Of a DNA stretch of 64,000 nt, positions 11,384 to 23,338 are shown piece after piece. This DNA comes from Eucommia ulmoides (lineage: Eukaryota; Streptophyta; Magnoliopsida; Garryales; Eucommiaceae). A model generated the notes under the pieces. The model was not told the DNA's origin, did no database searches, and saw only the letters and a program-made list of their open reading frames with translations. The position numbers and the translations under genes were made by a program. Within the stretch, counting starts at the first letter, position 1. Each line of letters opens with the position of its first letter. Location of the stretch: positions 56,251,231 through 56,315,230 of the forward strand of contig CM028329.1 in NCBI GenBank assembly GCA_016647705.1. Direction: 5' to 3'.

Positions 11384-12375
11384 AATAAGATAAGAGTAAG
11401 TTAAGGGATCCAAAAACCAAAAGAAGCTGAGGATAACGATATGCAGTCAGTGAAGAAAAAAAAATTGAGAGGAAAATATTCCGGTTTGGATTCTGATTTT
11501 GGATTTCAAGTAGAATTTTTAACTCTTCTAATATATGTATTTAGTTTTTCCATTGTGAAATTTATGTTATTATTATTGTTGAATTTTACCTGTTAATTTT
11601 TATGATATAATTATGATTATGTGAAAAATTATGAAAAAATTATGTCAATGTATTTTATTTGTCACGATAATTAAATGCACGTATTAGAGCGGTTGCAATT
11701 CTACTGAGCATTGACTCACAACCTCACAGTTTTGATTGCATGGTTGGTGAGAACGAAACTGGATCAGGAATTTGAATTGGATTTCTATTTGTAATAATTG
11801 TAGTTAATATTTACTGTTATAAAAATCAACTCGATTTGATAAATTCGATAGTGTTATTTATCACCGTAGCTGTAAAAATTTATCAGATTAAATAATACCG
11901 TTAAGTTTTAAAGTATTCCATTGTTATAATAATTAAGATGACAATAGGGTTGAGTATTCTGTTTGGTCACTGTTCTTGTTCTTGTTTACCCCTCTGTTGA
12001 AAGATAAAAATGGGTTCTAAATTCTGATTATGGAATTGATTTTGATTCAGTGGTCACTTGTTAAATGCTAATAAAAAAAAAAAAAAAAAAAAAACAAACA
12101 GCCCTTTGGAAAATAGTTGAAATCAATTGTTAATTTGTTATTTATTTAGTATTACTTATTGTGGAATAGTAATGTTGACAAAACCCATAGACTATTGTTC
12201 AACTATTGTTATTTACAGATGGAACCAAAATATTTATAATTATTAATAAACATAAATATTTATTACTGTTGAAACGATATTTTTTTTTATAAAACAAAAT
12301 ATTTGTCGTTTGATTTTAATATCAATTCTCTAAAAGAAAAATTTAGTAATGGCCTTGAGAAATCGGGTCGTTACA
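11383..12375 (+). repeat. Left LTR (5'-truncated)
   Basis: It aligns with 19640-20631 nearly throughout, from AGTAAGTTAAGGGATCCAAA to GTCGTTACA, and with the last kilobase of the solo LTR at 62303-63829. The family's TGTAATACCCG start is missing because the Helitron end abuts it at 11382. Confidence 0.8.
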
Positions 12376-12392
12376 GTTGATATCAAAGCGGA
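12376..12392 (+). other. Primer-binding site (tRNA-Met type, degenerate)
   Basis: TTGATATCAAAGCGG follows the LTR end after one base. The usual plant tRNA-Met site is TGGTATCAGAGC; two to three positions differ. Confidence 0.6.
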
Positions 12393-12455
12393 TGTACGAT
12401 AACTCTAAGTTTGGATTATGGTACCCATTACTCATAATAAGTAAAATAATATCTA

Positions 12456-12489
<34 letters not shown>

Positions 12490-13279
12490 TTAATATTGTT
12501 ACTTCTATCAACTGAAATAGATACTTTCATATGATTGTTTGATATCAAGTTCTCGGTCATATAACAATTGGTAGTGGCTATTTACAGTTTGGTTGTTGTG
12601 AGTAAATTTCTTGTTGCTAGAGTTGTATGCATACTTATTTTGATACTTACATTTTAAACCTCCGCAAGGCCGAAAAATACTCAACCAGTTTAGGCACACA
12701 TTATTATCTTTTTTTGTTCCTATTTATTGGAGCTGAAAATATATCTTAGAAACAACAACATTATGCTTATTTTAATGTATGGGAGAATACTAAATTACTA
12801 ACCAATGCCTATTGGCTAACAAATTGATCTGAAAATTTGCATCTATTCCTACTTCTTGTTACTATTCCATTATTCTATTTAATTGTTTTGTCCATATTTA
12901 CATGCATTGTCGTTTCCGTTATGTTTTTGGTGGTTTGACAATTTGCAACCATGTGTTGTTACCATTATTTTAGTTTGGTCTCTACAGTTTCAAATTAAAT
13001 ATATTAACATCTTAGGGGGCGTTTGAGTAGTCCAACTTACCAATAATAAATTAAATAAGTCTTGGTGAGTGCCGTGTTAGCTGTGGATTATAGGAATTGT
13101 CGTTGAATTGGAAATATTAATTTAAAGGTGTTTGTTGTCTTTTATATAAATCGTGAAATTATATTTTCGTTTTTAATTGGGAAAAAAAAAAAAAGTTGTT
13201 GAAACTGGACAGTTTTATGATGTTAAATAGATCAAGTAAAATTTTAAATGTGGAAAATGATTTTATTATCCTGCTATGT
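12393..13279. other. Element interior, no coding sequence
   Basis: AT-rich, with a (TAA)n run at 12457-12490. No recognisable protein motif on either strand. Confidence 0.55.
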
Positions 13280-14440
13280 CATTATTGTCTTCTCATTAAG
13301 AGAGTATGTCATGCGAGATGTTATTGGTCCTTCCAGGATGGTATGTTCTATAGGACGTTGTTGTTGTGACCTATCAGGAGGGCAAGTCCTGCAGGTGATT
13401 GATTATGTTGTTGATATGTTGAGACTTGTCAGGAGTGCAAATCCTGCAGGTGGTTGCCCCTACCATTGGGGACATTGAATGGCCCTGATATTGTTGGCCA
13501 CCTTAGATGACACAATTGTACAGGTTACGGTACTGTCGTAACTCTCGATCATGAGGTGAAATGATCTTATAGCTAGTAGAAAAATATGTGTGCGGTATTT
13601 TATTATATATCAAAATGATTTGGTTGATGGATTTCGATGCATTATTTTATTGCGATAGTAGCAATGGAATTTTATTTCGGATCAGTGTGCGATTATAATT
13701 ATATTTTGAAAGGCGATATTTGATAAATATATTTTATCCGGAAATTCTTTTTATATTATGAAGACAGCATGTGCATTGTCTTCTAGGTAAATTGTCAAAT
13801 TATATTTTTGTATTGAAACGTGAAAAGAAAAGCTTTATTAAAATAGACTAATTTATGACGTTATGCAGATCAAACAAAATTTTAAATATGGAAAATGGTT
13901 TTTATTATCCGACTATACCATAATCTGATCCCGACAGAAGTGCATGTCTTGCGAGATGTCGTTAGTCCTAACAAAAGGACATGTCCTGTAGGACGATATA
14001 TTATGATATGTCAAGAGGGCAAGTCCTGCAGGTGATTGATTATATTGTTGATATGTTGAGACCTGTCAGGAGGGCAAGTCTTGCAGGTGATCAAGATATG
14101 TTGAGATCTATCAGGAGTTCAAATCCTACAAGTAGTTGTCCCTACCATTGGGGATATTGAATGATTTTGACACTAACAAATACCTTAGATGGCACAGTTG
14201 TACAGTTTACGATACCGTCGTAACTCCCAATCGTGAGGTAAACGATAATATGACTGTTAAGTAAGTATGTCATTTTATTATATACAAGTGAGTTGGCCAG
14301 TTAACTTAAATGTGATTGTCATGTTACGATGATATTTTGTTGGGGTTTGGATACTGCCCAGGGTGGCTATATTTTATTGGAAAATGAATTTTGATAAATA
14401 TATTTTATCCATAAAATGTTTTATACTATGAAGACAGTAC
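13280..14440 (+). repeat. About 600-bp tandem duplication with hairpin units
   Basis: Two copies (about 13280-13800 and 13880-14430) share GGAAAATG-TTTTATTATCC, repeated CAGGAGGGCAAGTCCTGCAGG units, CCTACCATTGGGGA, GTCGTAACTC and ATGAAGACAG. Several units fold on themselves (CAGGA...TCCTG). The block GTCGTAACTCTCGATCATGAG resembles the conserved block beside the hairpin repeats in the long-LTR Gypsy family (for example about 59000), so this interior contains LTR-like sequence from a related element. Confidence 0.75.
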
Positions 14441-14639
14441 ACTTATAAAAATAACTCAAATAGATATTAGTCCACAACTATCTTTAGGTATAGTCGGAGT
14501 GTAGGGTCATTATGAGACTTTTGGGAGTCAATTGTTATTTTGAGTTGTTAATTTAAATTTTTTTAGCTTAGCTGGTATTTCAGAAATTCGAGTGGGGGGC
14601 TTTATGCAATAATTTTGTATACATTTTTCCTTGATTATT

Positions 14640-15175
14640 GAACTTATCATGTTACGTAATTATTGAACCTTGAGATGGAATATCCTATATTTGGTTTGAA
14701 ACGTAATTATGTGATTTGGAATATATTTGATTTATATAGTTTGACACGTATTTGGGGGTTTGAAACGTATTTGTGTGGTTAAAACATAGTTACGCATTGG
14801 TGACATGTTTATGTGTTTTCAGATATTTATGTGATTTGAGATATATTTATGTATTTCAAGATATATTTACGAGATTGACATATAGTTATGTGATTCATAT
14901 GTATTTATGTGTTTCGATACATATTTATGTGATTAAGACGTGTTTATATATTTCGATACGTATTGATGCGGTTGAAAAGTGTTTATGTATTTTGACATGT
15001 AATTATGTGTTTTGAGATGTATTTAGTTTATTGACACGTATGTAGGTGTTTTAAGACGTAATTATGTGGTTCAACGTTTTAAGATGTATTTATATGATTT
15101 TTATGTATTTAGGTGTTTTCAGACGTATTGATGTGATTGAGGGGTAGTTATGTGCTTTCAGATGTATTTCAGAAA
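14640..15175 (+). repeat. Alternating 19/20-bp minisatellite
   Basis: About 25 degenerate units read roughly ACGTATTTATGTGNTTNNGA. Units ending GATTGA(CA) and units ending GTTTTCAGA tend to alternate, which gives a dimer of about 39 bp. Examples are 14799-14900 and 14985-15060. One stretch is open for 80 codons only because the repeat lacks frequent stops. Confidence 0.8.
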
Positions 15176-15623
15176 ACCTGTTATTTGAGGTTTGGATTGT
15201 ATTGATATTTTATGGAAAATGTTTAAAAAATTATTGAAATTTCAATAGGGATATTGGAAATAATTATTTTTAGTCTCACGGGACAGTCCACTAGGAATTG
15301 AGTTGTCTGCTGGATAAGATATTGGTTGCAATATGTTGGCTTGAAATGTCGGATGAAATTGGTAAATACTAGTTATGGGATGTGACAGTAGACTTGAAAA
15401 GTCATGCCAAGTGAAAAAATTATCGAGATCGTAGACCTGTTGGAATTGAGATAGACTCAATCCAGTAAGACTACCATAATATTTTAAAAAGTTATATTGT
15501 TAATTACTATTATTTTTATCAGAATAGTACAGCGAGAGTGTGGTGGTGACTTTCGATTATTATTTAACCGAGAGTGACTTGTAGAGTGTGATTTTGAATT
15601 ATTATTTTTTTGAACAAAATTTC

Positions 15624-15653
15624 AAGGACGAAATTTATTTAAGGGGAGTTGAT
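15624..15653 (+). other. Gypsy 3' end motif and polypurine tract
   Basis: CAAGGACGAAATTTATTTAA is followed by GGGGAG just before TGTAATACCCG. This is the usual junction between the interior and the right LTR of plant Gypsy elements. Confidence 0.75.
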
Positions 15654-15838
15654 TGTAATACCCGAAAATCTATATTTTTGAAAAAAAAAAAAAAAAAAAC
15701 TATTTTTTATAAGTTTGATATTTTTGGAATTGTTTTGTTAATTTATGGTATAAATAATATTTGATAATTTTTGTGGATTAAATGTTAATTTTAAATTGAA
15801 GAAGAAAACACATTACTTATTATTATGCATATATAAAT
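15654..15838 (+). repeat. Right LTR start (3'-truncated)
   Basis: Begins TGTAATACCCGAAAA. Its first 130 bp or so match the start of the solo LTR at 62303 (GGTATAAATA, TTGATAATTTTTG, AAATGTTAA). Similarity stops near 15800-15838. Confidence 0.7.
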
Positions 15839-15915
15839 GATCTACACGTATAACTATATATATATATAGTAGTGTATCACACGTGCCTGAAGGCACGGGC
15901 GGAAATAAACAACCT
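15839..15915 (+). mobile_element. Possible Helitron 5' end
   Basis: TCTACACGTATAAC starts right after an A at the point where LTR similarity stops. About 40 bases in lies CGTGCCTGAAGGCACGGGC, an inverted repeat of the kind seen near plant Helitron ends. The partner 3' end was not found, so this is tentative. Confidence 0.35.
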
Positions 15916-17820
15916 AATATTTAGACAATTAAACAAAAAAAATCAATAGATTCATTACCAAAATATCATTACAGAATATATTGCAAGTACCCACAATCAC
16001 AAACATAAAAAAAATAAAAAAATAATGAATTTTAATTGTTAACATGTATTATCAAAATGTCATATCTACTCCTCCCAAAGTCAATGTTGTTCGATCAACT
16101 TCTTTATAGATATACTTGTTAATATATTTAACACATCGAAGTCCAACACAAACTTCAACATTAATATGACAATAAAACTTCTTTGAATAGTATGCATTGT
16201 ACAGAACAATATCTCTATTGTCAATCTCTTGTCCTCTTACTTCATAAATTTTTCTATTATTGCAACGACGATAAATAAGATATCATTCTTCATCTTTAGT
16301 AGTTTCGTCTAAAAACACAAACACAAACTAAAAACATTTCTAATTTCTGTTAGCCTAAATATAAATATAAACAGAAATTAAAATAGAAACAAAATTTAGA
16401 AATGAACAACAGGAGTAGAGAACAGAAACAGAACAGTGACAGGAACAAGATGAAAACAGGAACAGGAACAGCAACAGAACAAAAACAGGTTAGAAACAGG
16501 AACGGAAATAGGAATAGGTATATATCTCTAAAAAATAATCCCAAAAAATATAAATATAACTAAAGACATTTTTAATTTCTAAAAAATACAAATATAAACA
16601 TTTCTAATTTTAAAAAAGGTATAAATATAACAAAAAAACACAAACACAAACACAAACTAAAAACATTTCTAATTTTTGTTAGTCGAAATATAAATATAAA
16701 CATAAATTAAAATAGAAATAGAATATAGAAATAAACACAACAGGAACAACATGACCAAAGAACATAAACACAAATAGGAACATAACCGAAATAGGAATAG
16801 GAACAGAATAGAAACAGTAACAGTAACAGGGACGGGGATGGGGAGAGGGACAGGAATAGGGATAGTAACAGAAACAGAAATTAAGGTAGTGATTTTGGTT
16901 ATATGGAATTTGGTTCTTGAAACTGGATTTAAAAATCAGCGCATTTTTGGCATTCATGTCTAATTTCAATACAAAAACCCCAATTCCGTGCTTTCAAATC
17001 ATACGTTGAGAATTTGTAATCCTTATGTAATAGAAGCACTTAACAATGAACAATATATTAAAAGATCATCATCATCTTTATCCTTTTTTTTGTGATTTGA
17101 TTTTATGTGAGTAGTCTTAAACAATATCGTACGCTAGAAATGAAATCTCAAAGCAATGATGAACTCGGACAGTAGCACAGTCAGCAGCGAAGAGAAAGAA
17201 TACAAATCTATAAAATGTCTCTACTTAATTACAATTCATATAAAGAGCGCAAAAAAGCCCAAAAATAATTGAGAAGAATGATTTAGAACAAATCTATAAA
17301 AATATAAATCTCTAAAATGTCTCTACTTAATTACAATTCTATAAATAGCGCAAAAAATATAAAAAAATAGTTGAGAAGAATGATTTAGAACAATTCTCTC
17401 CACAACCTAAAACACAATTATTAATTTCCACCCAACATATTTTTGTACTTTTTGGCATAAAAGTCCAAATGAATACTCTTAACACTTTCCACCCACATGA
17501 AATGTCATACCCTTTCCAATTTTCATTACATAAATAAACAAAAACACAATTATTACTTTTCACCCACCATGTTTTTGTACCTTTTTAAAATTTGAATTAA
17601 TCAAGCTTCTCTTTACAATCTTCATTTTTGAGATTCATCAGGAAAAAAAATTACAGGAGATCAAACCTGTAAAAAAAATTGTGTTAAAAAAATTAGCCAG
17701 GAGAGAACCTTGCAATGGAGGGAAGGATGTGAATTAAACAAATTGTATGAATTATTTACATAGGAATGATGTCAATTGAACCTTTTTAAAACAAAAGAAA
17801 CATATCTCCTGTTCCAACTC
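15916..17820. repeat. AT-rich, locally duplicated DNA without genes
   Basis: About 16300-16520 and 16630-16880 are copies of one segment (ACACAAACTAAAAACATTTC, TATAAATATAAACA, then purine-rich ACAGGA/ACAGTA hexamer arrays). 17200-17275 and 17312-17395 are a second duplication (TCTCTACTTAATTACAATTC). AAAACACAATTATTA with ATTTTTGTACTTTTT occurs near 17410 and 17543. Minus-strand open frames of 60-96 codons here come from these repeats. Confidence 0.7.
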
Positions 17821-19640
17821 TCTCCTCATCCGAAACACACACTCTCTCATTACCTTTGTCTCTATCCCAATCCTATTCTCTCCACTAATGTTCTCCACTA
17901 ATCATCCCAACAGATCCACTATTCTTGGTCTATCCTCTTCTTCATCATTTCATTTCCTCCTACATGTAGCCGAGATCCTCCCCTCTCCAATCTTCTGTCA
18001 TCGCCGGCACCATTCCGTCTGTCGAGAATGTGGTCGGCTCGCCATCAATGTCGTCACATATCCACTCCTGCCGTTACTGACTTCACAAATCCACCCACCG
18101 CCGCCATCATCACCGTCGTATATCCACCCCCCGCCATCATCCAACTCGACTTCATAGATCTACTCACGGCAGCCACGAAGATGGCCAAATCACAAATATG
18201 CAATTTCTACGACGCCGTTGGTCGAAAACACTTTCTAGGCAGTCGTAAATCACATCCAACCGTCGTCGAATTTCGCCGCCTTTAAATCCGAGGAAATCAG
18301 CAGTGAGATGAGAAATTTCACAAAGAACAACGACAGTGGCAACAATTTTTTTCTCATACCATACAAAAAAAAAAAAAAAAAACTATCAACAATTTTTGAG
18401 GTATCTATGTAATTTGAAATTTAGGGGTTAGGAAATGTACCTTTCTTCATAGCCATCTTCTCACAGTAAGGACCTCTCCACATCAACAGCTTCAAGACGT
18501 CGTCACCATTTCTATCATCGATCTACATAATTTCAACAAAAAGAGAGATGGAGAGATTCAAAACCGTTTGAAATTGAAGACTGATAAACAAATAGCGTCC
18601 AGATCCGGCCACCGCCATCCGGATCCGATCACCGCCGGCAACCGCCATCGCCATCCATCCAAGTTGAACTCAGATCTAGCCAAATCAAACACTAATTCAG
18701 ATCTAAAACCCGAATTCGAAAAATCAAAAAAATCGCAGAGCAGAAAGCATACCTGAAGTTTTTGAGGTTGGCGCCAGTCTCAACAGTGGGTTTTAGATGG
18801 GTCGACGGTGAAGTCGTCCGTCGTCGGCGATGGTAGATATATATATATATAGAGAGAGAGAGAGAGGTGTGGAAGAAAGAGATAGAGAGACCTGTGGTAA
18901 GGAAAGGACGTCGCCGCCGGCGTCCACGCTCTCTATCGTCTCCCACGTCATCCACGCTCGTCGGCGACCATCGCCTTCAAGACACTCACATCACCGAACA
19001 CCGCCTTCAAGACCTTCAAGATCCGAATCAACGGCGAGGGTGACGGCGACGGTGCGGTGGTGCTTCGGTCGAAGCTGAGATGGCGATTGAGATTGCCATG
19101 GCAATGGCAGCACGGGATGAGAGAGAAAGTGTGAGGTGGTGCTGCTGGCGGCGACGGTGGCCTTCGAAGCGGAGGACCACATCTATGATTCGATTGGAAG
19201 GTGGGAGAGAGCGAGAGGTTGGAGAGAGAGCTGAAATGAGGTTGTAGTAAGAAAGTAACCCTGTTTTTTTTGAAAAGATGTCTTGATCTGGACCATCGGA
19301 TGAACATCAATCCTAAGGCTTAAAATGTCTCTTGCTGAAATTCAATCTCAGCCCTTAGATGTGAGATCCAAGGGCCTGAAACTTCTCCCTCCAAAAAATG
19401 TCTTTAGACATTTTCAAATTAGGTTCAATTTATATTATAGATGTATATAGATGTTGTATATATCAAGAGACATCCAACGGCTACAAATATCCAGAGACAT
19501 CCAACGGCCCTCGATGTAAATGAGTTGATTTATTTTATATATATATATATATTATTATGAATATGCATATTATATGTAGATATATATACAGATAATGGCG
19601 GAAACAGATTTTGGGGACCACTATATATATATAATAAAAA
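17821..19640. repeat. GC-richer repeat related to 1-1078, no gene
   Basis: Pyrimidine-rich DNA (17821-18290) and CCACCGCCATCC-type words (18600-18660) alternate with purine-rich GAGAGA runs (18850-18890 and 19195-19235). At 19441-19606 the order of AGAGACATCCAACGG (twice), AATGAGTTGATTTAT and GATAATGGCGGAAA matches 930-1075. Open frames reach only 120 codons, on either strand, with no domain. It could be the leader of a decayed element. Confidence 0.5.
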
Positions 19641-20631
19641 TATATTCAAAAGAGTAAGTTAAGGGATCCAAAAACCAAAAAGAAGCTGAGGATATGGAGA
19701 TGCAGTCAGTGAAGAAAAAAAAAAAGATTTTGAGCGAGGAAAATATTCTGGTTTCGGATTTCAGATAAAATTTATAATTCTTGTAATATAATATATGTAT
19801 TTAATTTTTTTATTATAAAATTTATATTATTATTATTGTTGAATTTTACCTGTTAAATTTTATGATATAATTATGATTATGTGAAAAAATTGTGGAAAAA
19901 TTATACCAATGTATTTTATTTGTTACGATAATTAAAAGCATGTATTAGAGGGGTTGAAGTTCTACTGAACATTGGCACACAATCCTCCAGTTTTGATTGC
20001 AGGGCCGGTGAAAACTAAACAGGATCAGGAATTTGAGTTGAATTTTTATTTGTAATAATTGTAGTTAATATTTACTGTTGTAAAAATTGACTCGATTCGA
20101 TGAATTCGATAGTGTTAATTATCGGCATAGGTGTAAAAATTTATCAAATTAAATAATATCGTTCGGTTTTAAAGTATTTGATTGTTATGATAATTAAGAT
20201 GCCAATAGGGTTGAGTATTCTGTTTGGTCACTGTTCCTGTCCTTGTTTACCCCTCTGTTGAAAGATAAAAATGGGTTTTAAATTCTGATTATGGAATTGA
20301 TTTTGATTCGGTGGTTACCTATTAAATGCTTAAAAAAAAAAAAAAAAAAAAAAAAGAAAAACAGCCCTTTGGAAAATAGTTGAAATCAATTGTTTATTAT
20401 TTATTTATTATTACTTACTGTGGAATAGTAATGTTGACAAAATCCATAGACTATTGTTCATCTATTGTTATTTACGGATGGAGCCAAAATATTTATTATT
20501 ATTAATAAACATAAATATTTATTACTGTTAAAACCATTTTTTTTTATACAACAAAATATTAGTCGTTTGATTTTAAAATCATTTCTCTATAGGAGAAACC
20601 TAGTAATGACCTGAGAAATTGGGTCGTTACA
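19640..20631 (+). repeat. LTR fragment of the GTCGTTACA family
   Basis: Near-complete match to 11390-12375, with the same GGGATCCAAAAACC start region and GGGTCGTTACA end. No primer site follows, so it is a truncated solo LTR. The 5' LTR start is absent. Confidence 0.8.
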
Positions 20632-22644
20632 ATAAATTTCTTATTTAGATAATTATTTTAAATTAAGAATTTAATCGTGTAATTTCATAATTATTTTATT
20701 GTGATAGAAATTCATCCATAATTCTTTGTAGCCATAAAAATAAATAAAAAATAAAAATAGTGAACAAAAAAATTACATTAATACTTCACTATTAATAAAT
20801 AAATAAATAAATTGCATCAATAATTAACAAATAATTTCTTCATCAATAATTATTCATGAGAATCACCAAAAAATACTCAAAATAAAAAAAAAAAAATTAT
20901 AGCCAATAAAAAATACACAAAATGTTATAGTGACGGTGAAGAAATCGGAACCCAAGATAGAAAATCTACAAAATACACAAAAATGTAGCAGCACAAAATC
21001 CACAGATCCAGATCTAGATAGAAATTGGAACCCTAGACTTGTTTAACGCGACGGTGAATAGAACGGCGTCAACAAAAGACGACGACGGTGAAGATGCGTG
21101 GATCAATAGCAGCAACGAGGAGGAGGAGGAGGAGACATGGACCATTAGCAACGATGACAACAGGGAGTAGGTGTGGACGATGATGACGACAACAGCGAGA
21201 GAGTAAAGCAGCGAGCGTATACTGAGAATGAAATTGCAAATTCAACCAATGATAGATTTTCAAATAATGTGTGTTTTGGAAAGAATTAGAAATGACACTT
21301 GTCTCCCTCTTTCTTAAATGAATGGATTTTATAATTCCCTTCTAATAATTCTCAAACAAGGAATTTACTAATGAGGATTCTTTGAGCAAATTAATTCCCT
21401 CCTTCAAATCCCTTACCTAAACATAACCTTATAATTTTGGAATTATAAATTTGACGACATCTTTTCATATCAATTTGAATTTAGATGATTTAGGAAAAAT
21501 TACCAAGTGAACCCAAATTATGTGTGCAATTACCAATTGATTCCAACTATTTAACTTTGAAACAAACAATCTCGTTTTGCATGTATTATGAACCATTCAA
21601 TCCCAATGTCACATTCAATTTTCATTCAAGAAAATTAATGTAGTTTGTATGTTACATTCAAGAATTTTACACTGTCAATGATTCATCTAAGATTCGTATT
21701 ATAGCAGTTTTGATGCAGTTTGCATGTTACATTCAATATAATCACATGTTAGTATTTTTTGACATTTGAGTGTTATTTTCCACATTCAAATTAGTTTCTC
21801 AAGAAGTTATGTTACATTCAACACAATCATACACATTAGCATAAAACATGTGAATGTTATAATCAACATTTAACATTCAGCACTAATGTATTGATAAGTC
21901 ATGTTACATTTAACATGCTCTTGTAAGCCATGATTTACAAAAATTAATTTATCTTTTCTATCAAGCATAATAAAAGAATGTATTATTGTTGTTTGATGTA
22001 CACATTAGGATGACAATTTCTATTATATTACTATGCAAGTATGATATTGACACATGTGGTGAGAGTGGAATCCTACGACAATTTTGGTGAACCAGTCAAA
22101 AAGAAATTGTAAATAATTGGTCAAATTTATCAAACAGGAAATTTAATCTGTCATATCTTTTCGTCCTGACATCCGAAATGTGTACTCGATGATTAGAACG
22201 ACTTTGAGGAAATGATATTGTCAGCTAGACATATGAAGATTGAATTTTTGGAAGTATGCATTCATGAAAGGATGAACAATTCAAGTGGATCGACAAGGGC
22301 TTTGTTAAGTGCGATTGTCCCTGTGAACAACAGTCGTGTTGGCAGCAGCGAGGAAGACGATGAGATGGATTACATAGATATCCATGACAACATGCTCCAA
22401 ACTATAATAAAGTTTTAGTCCCAATATATGTTTTAAAAAATAGTTCATCGTTCTTTTACCATTTTTTTTCCCCATAATTTACATTAATTGTCATTCTGTG
22501 AAATATAACAAGATGTTAATATTCACATTTTTAGTTTAAAACATTTTAATACATGTTAACGGACTAATTGTGTTATTGTGAATGTTCATAATTTTTATGT
22601 AAGCAATTATGTTCTTGTTATGTTCATACGTTCTTCAATTTTAC
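20632..22644. other. AT-rich stretch, one unidentified short reading frame
   Basis: 21590-21930 contains a motif close to GTTACATTCAA five or more times at irregular spacing. At 22212-22418 a 68-codon plus-strand frame (MILSARHMKIEFLEV..., acidic run SSEEDDEMDYIDIHDN) has coding-like texture and could be the last exon of a decayed gene or transposase. I do not recognise it. Nothing else is supported. Confidence 0.35.
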
Positions 22645-22936
22645 GGTTTTTTTTTGTTATGTTCACAAAAACTACGGAAAGAACATTTATGTTATTTTGT
22701 TATAAACATTTACCCTACTATTTAAAATACTTGTGAATATTTAAGGAATGAAAGTGTAAAAAAAAATTAAAAATTTTAAACTAAAATTGACCAAGAATAA
22801 CAATTCAAAATATTGAAATAAAACCCTAAGATCAACGAAAACAATCGTTGTGAACATCTACCAAAAACCACAAATGAACGTGGGATGTTAATATAAAAAA
22901 AAAAAAAAAAAAAAACTAAAACAAAAAAAAAGGGGA

Positions 22937-22957
22937 GGGGGGGGGGGGGGGGGGGGG
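22937..22957 (+). repeat. 21-base G homopolymer
   Basis: Twenty-one consecutive G follow an A-rich tract and GGGGA. The duplicate at about 35115 has only five G, so this run expanded after the duplication or was lost in the other copy. Confidence 0.9.
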
Positions 22958-23338
22958 AAGGGAATGTAATTAATAGTTGCTTTTAACCTTCAACCCTAAC
23001 CCATTAACGGTGCAAGCCACTTGGCAGACGAAGATCTTGGACGACAATGACGAAATTTGAAGCTCCGATCGTATTCGTTGTTCGTCGTCGAAGACCTCCA
23101 TTTGAAAACCTCAATCGCTTTCTTGTTCGTTGGATCTCGTTCCAGCCTTTGTCCACGGCAGCAATTGATTCGTGGCGGACCGTTTTGCGACTGATCATTT
23201 CGTCGATTGTATGGTGGGGGCAAATTTCACGGCAGCGAAAATCCAGATCTGAAATTTTCTAGATCTGAGAGAGAGAGAGAAAGTAGTAAATCGATTCACA
23301 ATGGAAGCTGGTTCACGACAATAGACTTTGGGGGTGGC

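Larger units (their letters stand above)
11383..15838 (+). mobile_element. Non-coding Gypsy-type LTR element, truncated at both ends
   Basis: A truncated left LTR (11383-12375) ends GGGTCGTTACA. A degenerate tRNA-Met primer site follows, then a 3.3-kb interior, then the typical Gypsy end ATTTCAAGGACGAAATTTAT with polypurine AAGGGGAG (15641-15648). The right LTR starts TGTAATACCCGAAAA (15654) and is cut off at about 15838 by another insertion. The interior carries no protease, reverse transcriptase or integrase reading frame, even degenerate. It would have needed another element's proteins. The same LTR family occurs at 19640-20631 and 62303-63829. Confidence 0.75.

Noticed and set aside
17888..18285. 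Overlapping 85-89 codon frames as a small gene
   Set aside because: Two frames are open at once in pyrimidine-rich DNA, with no recognisable domain or splice context.
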